From Phycisphaerales bacterium (GTDB lineage Bacteria; Planctomycetota; Phycisphaerae; Phycisphaerales; UBA1924): a stretch of 48,028 bases of DNA. The position numbers and the translations under genes were made by a program. Location of the stretch: NCBI GenBank assembly GCA_029260315.1, contig JAJDDM010000009.1, forward strand, positions 1-48,028. Direction: 5' to 3'. The notes below the pieces were generated by a model. That model was given only the letters and a program-made list of their open reading frames with translations. It did no database searches and was not told the DNA's origin. Positions 25,490-34,724 of this stretch are shown here, in pieces; position 1 is the stretch's first letter, and each line of letters opens with the position of its first letter.

Positions 25490-25551
25490 GCGACCGGCTG
25501 GAAGCGGGTGTTACCGAATGGCGACCGGCTGGAAGCCGGTGCTACCGAATG
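25490..25551. repeat. Tandem 31-bp repeat (CCGGCTGGAAGCCGG)
   Basis: Two adjacent copies of a 31-base unit starting GCGACCGGCTGGAAGC and ending TACCGAATG (25490-25520, 25521-25551), differing at two positions. Each contains the hairpin CCGGCT GGA AGCCGG (perfect in copy 2). The second copy covers the last codons and stop of mobA. Confidence 0.8.
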
Positions 25552-26153
25552 GGCAGGTCGGCCGGTCTGTTGACGTTGTGCGCCAAACGCTCGTCGATCT
25601 CGACGCGCTCGATGGTGTGTGCGCGAAGGAAGGCGTGCATGGTGAGCCCGCCGCCGGCGGCGGCCAGGCGCATCGGCTCGCACAGAACGGGGCGGTAGAG
25701 CCCGATCGTCGGGTGGTCGCGCCCGCTGGAAGCGATGACGGCCTCGGCCAGCTCGCTCACTTGGGCAGCCGCGGCGATCTTGCGGACACATGCCGCGTCG
25801 ATGGCGTCGAGGTCCCCGGCGAGGACGAAGATCGGGCCCGGCGCGTGCTCCAGCGCCGCGAGGATGCCGCCCATGGGCCCCAGGCCCGGGTAGGGATCGA
25901 GGATGTCGGCATCGAAGCACGCGCGGACCTTGGGGTGGCAGGCCCCCACCGCCGCGACGCGCGGGCCGAAGACCTCGCGCAGCGCTCGGACGGGCCTCTC
26001 GACGAGGATGGTGTCTTCGTCGAGCCGTCGGCGGAGCTTGTCGTTGCCGAAGCGTTTGCTGCTGCCGCCGACGAGGACGACGGGGGTGATTGTGGCCAGC
26101 CATGCGGGATCGAGCCGCTCTGGTGCCGGCGGAATGGTTGCGTCGTCTTGCAT
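25542..26153 (-). CDS. mobA: Molybdenum cofactor guanylyltransferase
   Basis: A 203-residue nucleotidyltransferase that adds GMP to molybdopterin to form the guanine dinucleotide cofactor. The N-terminal signature is VVLVGGSSKRFGNDK (normally LxGGxSxRxGxDK); PYPGLGPMGGILAALE and the Asp-containing VLAGDLDAID follow. The C-terminus is HNVNRPADL, matching the NINTPEDL-type end, then PIR and a stop supplied by the tandem repeat. It starts two bases after mogA's stop, so it closes the moeA-moaC-mogA-mobA unit. The Asp motif is AGDLDAI instead of a CDMP-like form; function still probable. Confidence 0.88.
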   Translation of the reverse strand: MQDDATIPPAPERLDPAWLATITPVVLVGGSSKRFGNDKLRRRLDEDTILVERPVRALREVFGPRVAAVGACHPKVRACFDADILDPYPGLGPMGGILAALEHAPGPIFVLAGDLDAIDAACVRKIAAAAQVSELAEAVIASSGRDHPTIGLYRPVLCEPMRLAAAGGGLTMHAFLRAHTIERVEIDERLAHNVNRPADLPIR

Positions 26154-26155
26154 GG

Positions 26156-26674
26156 TCAGGCTCGCGGCCGGTGGTGGCGTTCGCCGACGCCGATGGCGGT
26201 GTCGATCGCGTGGGGCAGGATGTCGAGGATGGCCTCGGCGTGCTCGACGGCGCCCTTGGGCGAGCCGGGGAGAGTGAGGACGAGGGTTCGCCCGACGACG
26301 CCCGCGACGCCGCGGGAGAGGTAGGTCAGCGGCGTCTTCTCCAGGCAGCGCTGGCGGGCGAGTTCCATGAGGTTCGGGGCGGGCTTGTCGAACAGTGGCG
26401 CGACGGCCTCTGGCGTGACATCGCGCGGGGCGAGGCCGGTGCCGCCGGTCGTGAGGATGAGATCAACGGGCCGGTCGCCGGCGGTGCAGCGTTCGATGAA
26501 GGTGCGGATGGCGTCGATCTCGTCGGGAATGATTGCGCTCTCGACGACCGTTCCAAGAGCCTCGCGGGCGATGAGCTGTTCGAGGGCCGGGCCGGAGCGA
26601 TCCTCGGCCTCGCCGGTGCTTGCGCGATCGCTGATCGTGAGCACGGCGATCCGATATGGGCGCTGTTGACTCAC
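26156..26674 (-). CDS. mogA: Molybdopterin adenylyltransferase (MogA/MoaB family)
   Basis: A 172-residue protein that adenylates molybdopterin before metal insertion by MoeA. Motifs: VLTISDRASTGEAEDRSGP, LILTTGGTGLAPRDVTPEA, and the end loop LTLPGSPKGAVEHAE. It starts with a GTG at 26674 whose last bases form the moaC stop (GTGA), a coupled arrangement. MogA and MoaB cannot be told apart safely by sequence alone; MogA is chosen as moeA and moaC are in the same unit. Confidence 0.93.
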   Translation of the reverse strand: MSQQRPYRIAVLTISDRASTGEAEDRSGPALEQLIAREALGTVVESAIIPDEIDAIRTFIERCTAGDRPVDLILTTGGTGLAPRDVTPEAVAPLFDKPAPNLMELARQRCLEKTPLTYLSRGVAGVVGRTLVLTLPGSPKGAVEHAEAILDILPHAIDTAIGVGERHHRPRA

Positions 26675-27192
26675 CCGGATGGCTCCACGCTATCCGTGGG
26701 CTCGGCGCCAGGAGCGAGGTAGTGCCCGCTGCGTCCGCCGCGTTTCTCGATGACGCGCACGCCCTCGATGATCATGGTCTTGTCGATGGCCTTGCCCATG
26801 TCGATGACGGTGAGGGCGCAGACGGTGACGGCAGTCAGGGCCTCCATCTCGACGCCGGTGCGGGCCCGCGTGCGAATCAGAGACGTGATATGGACGCGGT
26901 CGCCGTCGAGGGTCGCCTCGACATCGACGTGGTCGATCGGCAGGGGATGGCAGAGGGGGATCAGCTCACCGGTCCGCTTGGCGGCCATGATGCCCGCGAG
27001 GCGGGCGACCGCCAGCAAATCCCCCTTTGCGAGTGTGTTGCCGCGGATCGCGGTCGCGAGTTCGGACGAAACGCGAACAGAGCCCTTGGCTCGGGCGATG
27101 CGGTCTGTGACATCCTTATCCGCGACGTCGACCATGCGAGCGCGACCGGCGGCGTCGATGTGGCTGAGCTTGTTCTCCGGCGCATCAGACAT
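26671..27192 (-). CDS. moaC: Cyclic pyranopterin monophosphate synthase
   Basis: A 173-residue enzyme that turns the MoaA product into cyclic pyranopterin monophosphate. The start at 27192 (MSDAPENKLSHID) is followed by ARMVDVADKDVT, then LIPLCHPLPIDHVDV, GVEMEALTAVTVCALTVIDM and DKTMIIEGVRVIEKRGGRSG, all family landmarks with the catalytic Asp and Lys in DMGKAIDK. It begins 14 bases after the end of moeA. The partner moaA is missing from the window, so the precursor is made elsewhere. Confidence 0.95.
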   Translation of the reverse strand: MSDAPENKLSHIDAAGRARMVDVADKDVTDRIARAKGSVRVSSELATAIRGNTLAKGDLLAVARLAGIMAAKRTGELIPLCHPLPIDHVDVEATLDGDRVHITSLIRTRARTGVEMEALTAVTVCALTVIDMGKAIDKTMIIEGVRVIEKRGGRSGHYLAPGAEPTDSVEPSG

Positions 27193-27206
27193 GGGAGCAT
27201 CGTACC

Positions 27207-28412
27207 TCAGGCGCGCCAGCGCCAGAAGGGCCACAGGCCGGGCGATTGGGCGTTCGGCGGCATTTCGATGAACCCGTCGCTCGCGGCGATCGACGCGATA
27301 TCGCCCGAGCCCATGTTCGCGACCAGACTCGCGCCACCGTCGGCGGTCAGACGGACCGGGCGATACCACCACAGCGGGATGGACTTGTCGGGCTCGGCGT
27401 CGAGGGCGACCTCGGCGTGATGGGCGGGCCCGGCAAACCCGGCAAGGTGGCGAAGGATCGGGACGGCGAGGCGATGGAGCGTGCAGAGGACCGAGACGGG
27501 GTTGCCTGGGAGCGCGAGGATGGTCTGGCCTGCGGGGCCGATCGCGCCGAGCATGGGGCGGCCGGGGCGCTGCGGGAGCTTGTGGAACACGGTCTGGCAG
27601 TTGAGTTTCTCGAGGACGGCTGGGACGAAGTCGTAGCGGCCCATGGAGACGCCGCCGGTGAGGATGATCGCGTCGGACGAATCGAGCGAGGCTCGCACCT
27701 GCGACTCGAGCTCGCCCTCCACGTCGGCGACGCGATCGTGTCCGCTGACCGTCGCCCACGGGAGGGCGTTGATGGTCGCACAGGTCGCCGGGCCGTTGGA
27801 GTCGCGGATGGTGAACTCGTCGATGGGCTCGTCGGCGTCGGCGAGCTCGTCGCCGGTGACCAGGACGTGGACGCGGACTGTGCGAAACGTCTCGACGCGG
27901 GCGACGCCGAAGGTCGCGAGCGCGCCGATGGCGGGCGGGGTGATGAGGTCGCCGACGTGCAGGACGGTCGTGCCGGGCGGGGCGTTCTCGCCCCGGATCC
28001 GGATGTGCTGGCCCGGGGTGACGGACACGCCTGGATTGATCTCTATGCGGTCGGCGGAGTCGTCGGATTGCTCGCGCACGTCCTCACGCTTGACGACGGT
28101 GTCTGCGCCGGGAGGGACGGGTGAGCCGGTGTAGATGCGGGTTGCGGTCCGCTCGGCGTGCGTCGGCGGGCGCTTGCCGATCTTCGCCTCGCCCGTGACC
28201 GGAAGGGTGCCGAGGTTCGCGTCGATGGCGCGGATCGCGTAGCCGTCCATCGCCGAGACGCTGGACGGCGGGCTGGGACGGTCGGTCTCGATGTCCTGAG
28301 CCACCACTCGACCAGCGGCGGTCGCCAAGGGGATCGATTCGGTAGGCACAGGAGCGAGCCGCTCGATCATCGCGGCGATGGCGGCGTGGGGTGTGTCGAT
28401 CGGCGGCATCAT
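27207..28412 (-). CDS. moeA: Molybdopterin molybdotransferase
   Basis: A 401-residue enzyme that inserts molybdate into adenylated molybdopterin. Domain order fits MoeA: N-terminal AIAAMIERL, SVSAMDGYAIR, the mid part with TGSPVPPGADTVVKRED, GENAPPGT, then the MogA-like domain with LVTGDEL, RDSNGP, IILTGGVSMGRYDF and ALPGNPVSVLCTLHR, then a beta-barrel end. Two ATGs lie together at 28412 and 28409. It heads the minus-strand Moco unit and diverges from moaD, whose most upstream ATG overlaps the moeA start codon. Confidence 0.95.
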   Translation of the reverse strand: MMPPIDTPHAAIAAMIERLAPVPTESIPLATAAGRVVAQDIETDRPSPPSSVSAMDGYAIRAIDANLGTLPVTGEAKIGKRPPTHAERTATRIYTGSPVPPGADTVVKREDVREQSDDSADRIEINPGVSVTPGQHIRIRGENAPPGTTVLHVGDLITPPAIGALATFGVARVETFRTVRVHVLVTGDELADADEPIDEFTIRDSNGPATCATINALPWATVSGHDRVADVEGELESQVRASLDSSDAIILTGGVSMGRYDFVPAVLEKLNCQTVFHKLPQRPGRPMLGAIGPAGQTILALPGNPVSVLCTLHRLAVPILRHLAGFAGPAHHAEVALDAEPDKSIPLWWYRPVRLTADGGASLVANMGSGDIASIAASDGFIEMPPNAQSPGLWPFWRWRA

Positions 28413-28473
28413 GCAACGGTATTCGGGCCGGCGGGGGCGCGAGCGGTTGCGTCAGGGGTTCTACGATGGCATC

Positions 28474-28719
28474 TTGACCATCCGTGTGCGATTATTTGGA
28501 CCGGAGGCGCGTGCCGTGGGCGCGAATGATCTGGTAATCGACGTGGGCGACAGCACGAGCTGCGCCGAGCTTCGGAGTCACCTGCGCGAGCGGTATCCGG
28601 GCCTGGTGGCATCGCTAGAGCACGCGCGGTTTGCGGTGAACAGCGAGTTCGCGGAGGACGATCGTGTGATTCGAGCTGGCGATGAGGTCGCGCTGATCGG
28701 GCTGGTGTCGGGCGGATGA
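28474..28719 (+). CDS. moaD: Molybdopterin synthase small subunit
   Basis: An 81-residue ubiquitin-like protein that carries the thiocarboxylate sulfur into molybdopterin. TIRVRLFGPEARAVGANDL opens the beta-grasp fold and the C-terminal VSGG is the required diglycine end. The start is uncertain: TTG at 28474 gives the normal length, while an in-frame ATG at 28411 would overlap the moeA start codon on the other strand and add an uncharacteristic lead. The stop overlaps the ATG of moaE. Confidence 0.85.
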   Translation: MTIRVRLFGPEARAVGANDLVIDVGDSTSCAELRSHLRERYPGLVASLEHARFAVNSEFAEDDRVIRAGDEVALIGLVSGG

Positions 28720-29099
28720 GCGTGCATGTGGAGATCGTCGAGGGGCCGCTGGGGGCGATGGCGGAGCCGCTGACTGAGGACGGTCGCGGGGCGACGCTGG
28801 TGTTCGATGGGGTCGTGCGAGGGATCGAGGGCGATCGGGAGATCGTCGCGCTCGACTACGAGGCGTATGAGCCGATGGCCTCGAAGCAGCTTCGGGCGCT
28901 GAGCGAGCGATTGGTCCACGAGCACGGGCTGCTCTCGCTGTGGTGCTGGCACAGCACCGGGCGCGTCGGCGTCGGGGAAGTCTCGTTCCGCCTGGCGATC
29001 GTGAGCCGCCACCGGCGCGAGGCCCTGGACGCCATGGACGCGTTCATCGACGAGATGAAGCGGGGCGTGCCGATCTGGAAATCGCCGGTATATGCGTGA
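28716..29099 (+). CDS. moaE: Molybdopterin synthase large subunit
   Basis: A 127-residue catalytic subunit of molybdopterin synthase. Family landmarks: LVFDGVVRG, LDYEAYEPMA, HSTGRVGVGEVS, SRHRREALDAMDAFIDEMKRGVPIWKSP, with the active-site lysines in KRGVPIWK. ATG at 28716 overlaps the moaD stop in an ATGA arrangement, typical for the co-made heterotetramer. An inverted element begins two bases after the stop. Confidence 0.96.
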   Translation: MSVHVEIVEGPLGAMAEPLTEDGRGATLVFDGVVRGIEGDREIVALDYEAYEPMASKQLRALSERLVHEHGLLSLWCWHSTGRVGVGEVSFRLAIVSRHRREALDAMDAFIDEMKRGVPIWKSPVYA

Positions 29100-29101
29100 T
29101 G

Positions 29102-29196
29102 AGGGTGCCGTGGTCTGAGGAGGCTCTGCGACGAAGGCCACGCCAGATATGCAACCGCGTGGCCTTCGCTCGAAGACTCGCTCAGACCACGGCACC
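29102..29196. repeat. GGTGCCGTGGTCTGAG inverted element, copy 2
   Basis: Left arm 29104-29143, right arm 29157-29196, each 40 bases, inverse to each other at the outer 16 and inner 12 positions, with 13 bases between. It sits exactly between the convergent ends of moaE and the Gfo/Idh gene and so could end transcription from both sides. Related to 16690-16831. Confidence 0.78.
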
Positions 29197-29199
29197 GCT

Positions 29200-30363
29200 T
29201 CAGAGATTCGTCCACTCGCCCGTGCTGCGCAGCACGGCCTCGATGAAGCGAACGCCCCGGGCGCCGTCCTTGACGGTTGGAAACTCGATGGCGAGGCCCG
29301 AGACCGCTCGTTGTTCTCGCTTGGCTCGGATCGCCTCGAAGACGCCGCGATAGACGTTCGCGAAGGCCTCGATGAAGCCCTCGGGGTGGCCCGGAGGGAT
29401 GCGGGTCGCGGCTTGTTCGGATTCGCCCGGCGAGCCGGTGCCGCGGGTCATGGTCTCCAAGCGGCCGTCGAGCCATTTGACGGTCATCTCGTTGGGGTTC
29501 TCCTGGCGCCAGGTCAGCCCACCCTTCTCGCCGACGACGCGGATGGCCAAGCCGTTTTCCTCGCCCACGCAGACCTGGGAGCACGTCAGCACGCCCTTGG
29601 CGCCGGTCTTGAACCGCAGCAGAACCGCGGCGTCGTCGTCGATCGAACGCCCGCCGACGAAGGTCGAGACGTCGGCGCAGAGGGACTCGATCTCCAGGCC
29701 CGTGATGGTGCTGACGAGGTTCTCGGCGTGGGAGCCAATGTCGCCGACGGCGCCGGCACCCGCTCGCTTGGGGTCGGTCCGCCACTCGGCCTGCTTCTGG
29801 CCGGATTCTTCGAGCTTGGTGGCGAGCCAGCCCTGGTGATACTCGACGAAGATCTTGCGGATCTCGCCGAGTTGGCCGGAGCGGACCAGATCGCGTGCGC
29901 GTTTGACAAGGGGGTAGCCGGTGTAGTTGTAGGTGACGGCGAAGACGACGCCGGACTTCTCGACGGTCCGCACGAGATCGTCGGCTTGCTCGCTGTTGAG
30001 CACCAGCGGCTTGTCGCAGACGACGTGGATGCCGGCCTCGGCGAACGCCTTGGCGACGGGGTAGTGGACGTGGTTGGGGGTGACGATCGAGACGAAGTCG
30101 ATGCGTTCGGATTCATCGCGTGCCAACTCGCGTTCGAGCATCTGCTCCCACGACTCATAGTTGCGGCCATCGTCAAGACCCAGCTCTCGACCCGATGCGA
30201 TTGACTTCTCCGGCGTCGAACTGAGCGCCCCGGCGATCAACTCGGCCTGGTGATCGAGCGACGCGGCCATGCGATGGACCGCGCCGATGAATGCGCCCTG
30301 CCCGCCGCCGACCATGCCGAAACGGAGACGAGAACTCGAATGTTGCTGCGATCCTGAGACCAT
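29200..30363 (-). CDS. Gfo/Idh/MocA family oxidoreductase
   Basis: A 387-residue NAD(P)-dependent dehydrogenase family protein. The start at 30363 ([11 protein letters not shown]) is chosen; upstream the frame runs into repeat [22 protein letters not shown] is the Rossmann dinucleotide site. [30 protein letters not shown] holds the EKP-like motif (here CDKPL) with the catalytic Lys. [19 protein letters not shown] supplies the second conserved Asp/His. Substrates of the family are sugars, inositols and related carbonyls; the particular one is not evident. Its partner gene downstream on the same strand order is a TIM-barrel isomerase, a common sugar-catabolism pairing. Confidence 0.9.
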   Translation of the reverse strand: MVSGSQQHSSSRLRFGMVGGGQGAFIGAVHRMAASLDHQAELIAGALSSTPEKSIASGRELGLDDGRNYESWEQMLERELARDESERIDFVSIVTPNHVHYPVAKAFAEAGIHVVCDKPLVLNSEQADDLVRTVEKSGVVFAVTYNYTGYPLVKRARDLVRSGQLGEIRKIFVEYHQGWLATKLEESGQKQAEWRTDPKRAGAGAVGDIGSHAENLVSTITGLEIESLCADVSTFVGGRSIDDDAAVLLRFKTGAKGVLTCSQVCVGEENGLAIRVVGEKGGLTWRQENPNEMTVKWLDGRLETMTRGTGSPGESEQAATRIPPGHPEGFIEAFANVYRGVFEAIRAKREQRAVSGLAIEFPTVKDGARGVRFIEAVLRSTGEWTNL

Positions 30364-30380
30364 CGAGGCTCTCCAAAGAG

Positions 30381-30526
30381 TTGAACCACGGAGTTTCACG
30401 GAGTGAGGATCAGGAGAATGAGCATGCTCCAACGGCGAGATGCATCGTCGGCGGCAAGTCTTCACTTCGGATTCTGACCGCTCCTGTTTCTGACTCCGTG
30501 TCACTCCGTGAAACTCCGTGGTTCAA
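30381..30526. repeat. Long perfect inverted repeat (TTGAACCACGGAGTTTCACGGAGTG)
   Basis: The 25-base arms at 30381-30405 and 30502-30526 are exact inverse copies, separated by 96 bases. The element fills the gap between the Gfo/Idh start and the isomerase end. It belongs to the ACCACGGAGACACGG motif family also seen at 14029. Confidence 0.85.
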
Positions 30527-30535
30527 TCCGTCTTT

Positions 30536-31534
30536 TCATTCCTTCTCAAACGCCGCGTCGAACGCGACGTTGCTCGGTGCGAAGTCGATGGAGCGGACGA
30601 AGTCGCACGCCTCCTCGGCCCCGTGCTCTCTATCCATCTGGGTGTCCTCCCACTCGACGCTGAGCGGGCCGGCGTAGCCGCAGCGGTTGAGGGCGCGGAT
30701 GATCTCCTCGAAATCGACCTCGCCGCGGCCCGGGCTGCGAAAGTCCCAGCCTCGCCGATGGTCGCCAAAGGAAAGATGGCTGGCGAGGATGGAGCTGTCG
30801 CCGCTGAGCGTGCGCGTGGCATCCTTTATATGGACGTGGTAGATGCGTGCCGTGAAGTGGTCGATGAAGCGGGCGCAATCGAGGCCCTGCCAGACGAGGT
30901 GCGAGGGGTCGTAGTTGACGCCGAAGGTCTCGCGCCCCCCCACCGCCTCGATCGCCCGGCGGAGCGTGTGGACGTCATACGCGATCTCGGTCGGATGGAC
31001 CTCCAGCGCGAAGCGCACGCCGGCCTCGTCGAAGGCGTCGAGGATCGGGTTCCAGCGGTCGGCGAAGTCGCGGAACCCCTCGTCGATCTCCTCCTGGCTC
31101 GTCGGCGGGAAGAAATACAGCTTGTGCCAGACCGAAGAGCCCGTAAAGCCGTTGACGACCTTGACGCCCATGCGTGCCGCGGCGTGGGCGGTGGCCTCCA
31201 TCTCCTCGGCACAGCGTTGGCGGACGCCCTCGGGGTCGCCGTCGCCCCAGAGGCGCTCGGGGAGGATCGATTTGTGGCGCTCGTCGATCGGGTCGCAGAC
31301 GCACTGGCCGACGAGGTGGCTGCTGATGGCGAAGCAGTCGAGCGAGTGGCTCTCGAGGAGGTTTCGGCGGGATCGGCAATAGGCGTCGGATTCCAAGGCC
31401 TTGTCGACCTCGAAGTGGTCGCCCCAGCAGGCGAGTTCAAGTCCGTCGTAGCCGAAGCTGGCGGCCTTCTCGGCCATGACTTCGACGGGCAGATCCGCCC
31501 ATTGGCCGGTGAAAAGGGTGACGGGTCGTGGCAT
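30536..31534 (-). CDS. Sugar phosphate isomerase/epimerase (xylose isomerase-like TIM barrel)
   Basis: A 332-residue protein beginning [19 protein letters not shown] at 31534; the frame is open further upstream but without family character. TIM-barrel landmarks: [48 protein letters not shown] (metal Glu), [13 protein letters not shown] (Asp/His), YHVHIKDA and a C-terminal [13 protein letters not shown] (Glu). The metal-ligand set Glu-Asp-His-Glu is complete. Substrate is unknown, likely a keto or inosose-type sugar. It shares its strand with the Gfo/Idh gene and lies head-to-head with the permease. Confidence 0.9.
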   Translation of the reverse strand: MPRPVTLFTGQWADLPVEVMAEKAASFGYDGLELACWGDHFEVDKALESDAYCRSRRNLLESHSLDCFAISSHLVGQCVCDPIDERHKSILPERLWGDGDPEGVRQRCAEEMEATAHAAARMGVKVVNGFTGSSVWHKLYFFPPTSQEEIDEGFRDFADRWNPILDAFDEAGVRFALEVHPTEIAYDVHTLRRAIEAVGGRETFGVNYDPSHLVWQGLDCARFIDHFTARIYHVHIKDATRTLSGDSSILASHLSFGDHRRGWDFRSPGRGEVDFEEIIRALNRCGYAGPLSVEWEDTQMDREHGAEEACDFVRSIDFAPSNVAFDAAFEKE

Positions 31535-31655
31535 GGCGTGCTCCGGCGATCTCTGGTGCGTCCACAGAATAGCGGGGTGGGCGAGGGACGGGCTTGGATG
31601 GAATGATGGCGGTACACTCGCCCCTCGCAGACGGCCAGATGCCGAAGGGGGACCG

Positions 31656-33128
31656 ATGTCGGAGTTGCCTGTGGAACCCGCAGCCGTTCGCACGCGACTG
31701 AGCGTGATGATGTTCCTGCAGTACGCGATCTGGGGGGCGTGGCTGCCGATCCTGTATCCGTTCCTTCTCGGCCATCGCCAGATGAGCCTGGACGAGGTGG
31801 GCATGATCCTGGCGGGTGGCGCGGTCGGTGCGATCATCGGGCCGTTCATCGCCGGACAGGTCGCCGATCGCTACTTCTCAACGGAAAAGTTCCTGGGGAT
31901 CAGCCATCTGCTGGGGGCCGTGCTCGTGTGGTTCTTGGCAGGCATCGACGCGTTCGCGGCGTTTCTCGCGATCTCGGTGCTCTACGGCTTGATCTACGCA
32001 CCAACGCTCGCGCTCACCAACTCGATCTCGTTCCACCATCTGCCGGATCGGGACAAGGACTTCGGCAAGGTGAGGGTCTGGGGCACCGTCGGCTGGATCG
32101 TTGCGGGCATCGCGATCGGGCAGTGGCTGCTGGCGAAGCACTCACCTGCCGAGCAGCTCGACGCGGTGGAGGCGGCGCGGGCATCGCTGGAGGCTCTGAG
32201 TTCGAACGGCGCCGGCGAAGCGGAGATCACGACGGCCGAGTCCACGCTCCAACAGGCCTCCGACGGGCTCGCGGCGTCTCAGAACGCGGGGCGGGCCGAC
32301 GCGTTTCGGCTAAGCGCGATCATGGGCGTGCTCATGGGTCTGTATTGTTTCAGCCTGCCTCACACGCCGCCCGCGAAGAACGCGAAGGAGGCGAATGCGA
32401 CCAAGGCGGCGATCCGCGAGATCCGGCGCCAGCCGCTCGTGACGCTCTTTTTTCTTGCGGTGCCGATCTCGATCATCCATCAGTTCTACTTCGTGCATAC
32501 CTCACAGTTTCTGACAGAGATCCAGAATCGTGCCGGGGGCGAGGATCTCGCCGAGGCGATCAACGCGGTCTTCGGCGTCGGGGGCGGCGGGCTGATGACG
32601 ATCGGTCAGATGACCGAGATCGCGGTGCTCGCGCTCATACCGTTGTTTGCGAAGAAAGTGAGCCGCAAGACGTTGCTCGGACTGGGCATCGTCGCGTACG
32701 CGCTGCGCATGGCATTGTTCGCGTACTTGCCGGCGATCCACGCATCCACGGGCATCTCTGAGCTTGTCATCGCCATCGCGGGGGTCGCGCTGCACGGGTT
32801 CTGCTTCGGTTGTTTCATCTTTGTGGCCTTCATGGTCGTCGATGAGGAAACGACGCCCGATGTGCGGGCCAGCGCCCAGAACCTGTTCAATCTGGTCATC
32901 ATCGGCATCGGCATCATCGTCGGGAGCTGGTTCGCGACGAGCATCGTCGGCGCCTGGGCGACGCGGGCCGACGGCTCGACCGATTACACAGCGCTCTTCG
33001 GCGTGCCGATGTGGATCTCGATCGCGTGCCTGATCGCCTTGGTCGCGCTCTATCCGAAGCGCAAGAGATCTGATGTCGTCGAGCCGACGCCGGATGTCGA
33101 AGACGATTCCGAGTCTTCGTCCGAGTAG
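31656..33128 (+). CDS. MFS permease, nucleoside:H+ symporter-like
   Basis: A 490-residue membrane protein with about 12 hydrophobic segments. [23 protein letters not shown] and [16 protein letters not shown] are typical of NupG-type nucleoside symporters and planctomycete relatives. A long hydrophilic loop (residues about 155-215, Ala/Glu-rich) divides the halves. The ATG at 31656 (MSELPVE) gives a normal start. It is transcribed away from the isomerase and dehydrogenase genes, and the three may import and process the same sugar or nucleoside. The substrate is inferred only at family level. Confidence 0.85.
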   Translation: MSELPVEPAAVRTRLSVMMFLQYAIWGAWLPILYPFLLGHRQMSLDEVGMILAGGAVGAIIGPFIAGQVADRYFSTEKFLGISHLLGAVLVWFLAGIDAFAAFLAISVLYGLIYAPTLALTNSISFHHLPDRDKDFGKVRVWGTVGWIVAGIAIGQWLLAKHSPAEQLDAVEAARASLEALSSNGAGEAEITTAESTLQQASDGLAASQNAGRADAFRLSAIMGVLMGLYCFSLPHTPPAKNAKEANATKAAIREIRRQPLVTLFFLAVPISIIHQFYFVHTSQFLTEIQNRAGGEDLAEAINAVFGVGGGGLMTIGQMTEIAVLALIPLFAKKVSRKTLLGLGIVAYALRMALFAYLPAIHASTGISELVIAIAGVALHGFCFGCFIFVAFMVVDEETTPDVRASAQNLFNLVIIGIGIIVGSWFATSIVGAWATRADGSTDYTALFGVPMWISIACLIALVALYPKRKRSDVVEPTPDVEDDSESSSE

Positions 33129-33217
33129 AGGCCCATGCGCGAGCCTGGGCTTGTTGTGCGCTGGGCTGGTCGCGAGATGGCGGGCGTCGAGGGGAGCGCA
33201 GGCTCGCGCCAGGGCCT
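33129..33217. repeat. GAGGCCC/GCGCGAG repeat family, copy 3
   Basis: GAGGCCCATGCGCGAGCCTGGG starts at 33129 and its inverse relative GCGCAGGCTCGCGCCAGGGCCTC ends at about 33220, forming an imperfect long hairpin between the convergent ends of the permease and the DUF1015 gene. Related to 15280-15310 and 25387-25471. Confidence 0.6.
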
Positions 33218-34555
33218 CTATTGCAGCGGGTTCAGGAACAGCCCCGTCGCGAGCTTGGGATAGAAGAACGTCGACTTCTGCGGCATCAGCTCGCCCGCGC
33301 GCGAGATCTCCTTGACCGCCTCCAGCGGCGTCGGGCGGACGATGACCGCGAGCTGGGCGAAGCCCGCGCCGCCGCCGGCACCGGTCTCGTCGCCGTCGGC
33401 GATGCGGATGACCTCCTCGATCGTGTGGGGGAATGCCCACTTGACGTCGTTGCCGGCGTTGAAGTTGGGCTTGCAGATTTTGTCGACGATCAGGTGCTGG
33501 ATGAGCGCGACGTCGAGCTGCCGCCAGGCAAGGGGCTTATCGGGGAAGTCGTCTTCAAGCGGGTCGGGATGGACCGGCGTCGCCATGAAGCAGTCCTTGG
33601 ACTCCAGGTCGATCAGCCCCAGCACGTTGGCGTCGTCGCCCATCTCCTCGGCGAGCGCGTCCATGTCGTCCATGAGCGCCTCGGGGTCGCCGCCGGCGGG
33701 CGTGATCGACAGATACGGCTCGGCGGCGGCCTCGAAGGCGCCCCAGGAATAGGTCGCCATGCCGCCGAGCACGCGGTGGGTCTCGCCGATCGCGAGGCCC
33801 GGATCGTTCATGCCGACCAGCACGAACATCGTCCGGCGGGCGGGGCGGTCATGGGGCACGTCGCCCAGCTCGTTGAGATAGTTCAGCGCGGTGTTGTAGC
33901 GATGGTGGCCGTCTGCGACGAAGATATCCTCGCCGGCGAGCGAGGTGGTGTACCGCTCGATCGTGGCAGCGTCTTGGACGAACCAGACCTCGTGCTGGAC
34001 GCCGTCGGGCGTGGTGCCCGTCTGGTCCGGATGGCGGGAGTCCATGATCTCGTGGAGGAGCTTGGTCGCCTCGCCATCCTCGTCGGGGTGGAGGCCGAAG
34101 ATCGGCGAGATCTGGGTCTTGGTCGCCTTCATCAGGGCGAGGCGGTCGGCCTTGGGCCCGCCGAAGGTGTGCTCGTGGGGGAGGATGCCGCCGCCCTCGC
34201 GCGGGCCGAAGGGGACGGTCTGGACGCAGCAGGCCATGCCGCAGCGCTGGTAGTCGTTGCCGGCGAACTCGAAGCTCTGGCGATACGCGAACATGGCGGG
34301 CTGGTCGAGGCGGTTCAGCGTGCCGTCTTCGAGCCATTCTTTCAGGAGTTCTGCGCTGCGTTCGTAGCCCTCGGCGGATCCCTCGTCCTTGGCCGGGACG
34401 TAGGGCAGATCGATCGAGACGATGTTGTGCTCGTTTGCGCCAATCAGCTCATGCTTCTGCGCGGCGTCGAGCACGTCATACGGCGGGGCGATGAGCTCGG
34501 AGACGTCGCTCTTGGCGACGTAGGTGATCGCGCGGAATGGATAGACATTGGCCAT
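33218..34555 (-). CDS. DUF1015 family protein
   Basis: A 445-residue protein starting at 34555 (MANVYPFRAITYV). The family motifs are plain: YPFRAI at the start, LIAPPYDVLDAAQKHEL, NIVSIDLP, ILPHEHTFGGPKADRLAL, LFAPIF-like SPIFGLHP, VADGHHRYNTALNYL and a C-terminal EISRAGELMPQKSTFFYPKLATGL. The DGHHR motif resembles that of ParB/Srx-like nucleotide-binding proteins, so a small-molecule kinase-type role has been suggested for relatives; no reaction is established here. A perfect palindrome lies 170 bases upstream of the start. Confidence 0.88.
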   Translation of the reverse strand: MANVYPFRAITYVAKSDVSELIAPPYDVLDAAQKHELIGANEHNIVSIDLPYVPAKDEGSAEGYERSAELLKEWLEDGTLNRLDQPAMFAYRQSFEFAGNDYQRCGMACCVQTVPFGPREGGGILPHEHTFGGPKADRLALMKATKTQISPIFGLHPDEDGEATKLLHEIMDSRHPDQTGTTPDGVQHEVWFVQDAATIERYTTSLAGEDIFVADGHHRYNTALNYLNELGDVPHDRPARRTMFVLVGMNDPGLAIGETHRVLGGMATYSWGAFEAAAEPYLSITPAGGDPEALMDDMDALAEEMGDDANVLGLIDLESKDCFMATPVHPDPLEDDFPDKPLAWRQLDVALIQHLIVDKICKPNFNAGNDVKWAFPHTIEEVIRIADGDETGAGGGAGFAQLAVIVRPTPLEAVKEISRAGELMPQKSTFFYPKLATGLFLNPLQ

Positions 34556-34724
34556 GGTCGGCTCCTGAGAGTGGCACACATCCGGTGGCGATACTAGGTC
34601 GAAATGAGCGAGGTTCGGATAGGTCTGAAGCTGGATCCGGACCAGACCGGGTGGGGTCGAAGGGTGGGCGGGCGTGTCCGCGCGAAAACCCTGACCCTCG
34701 CAGAGCCTCAGGTCCGGCGTCATC

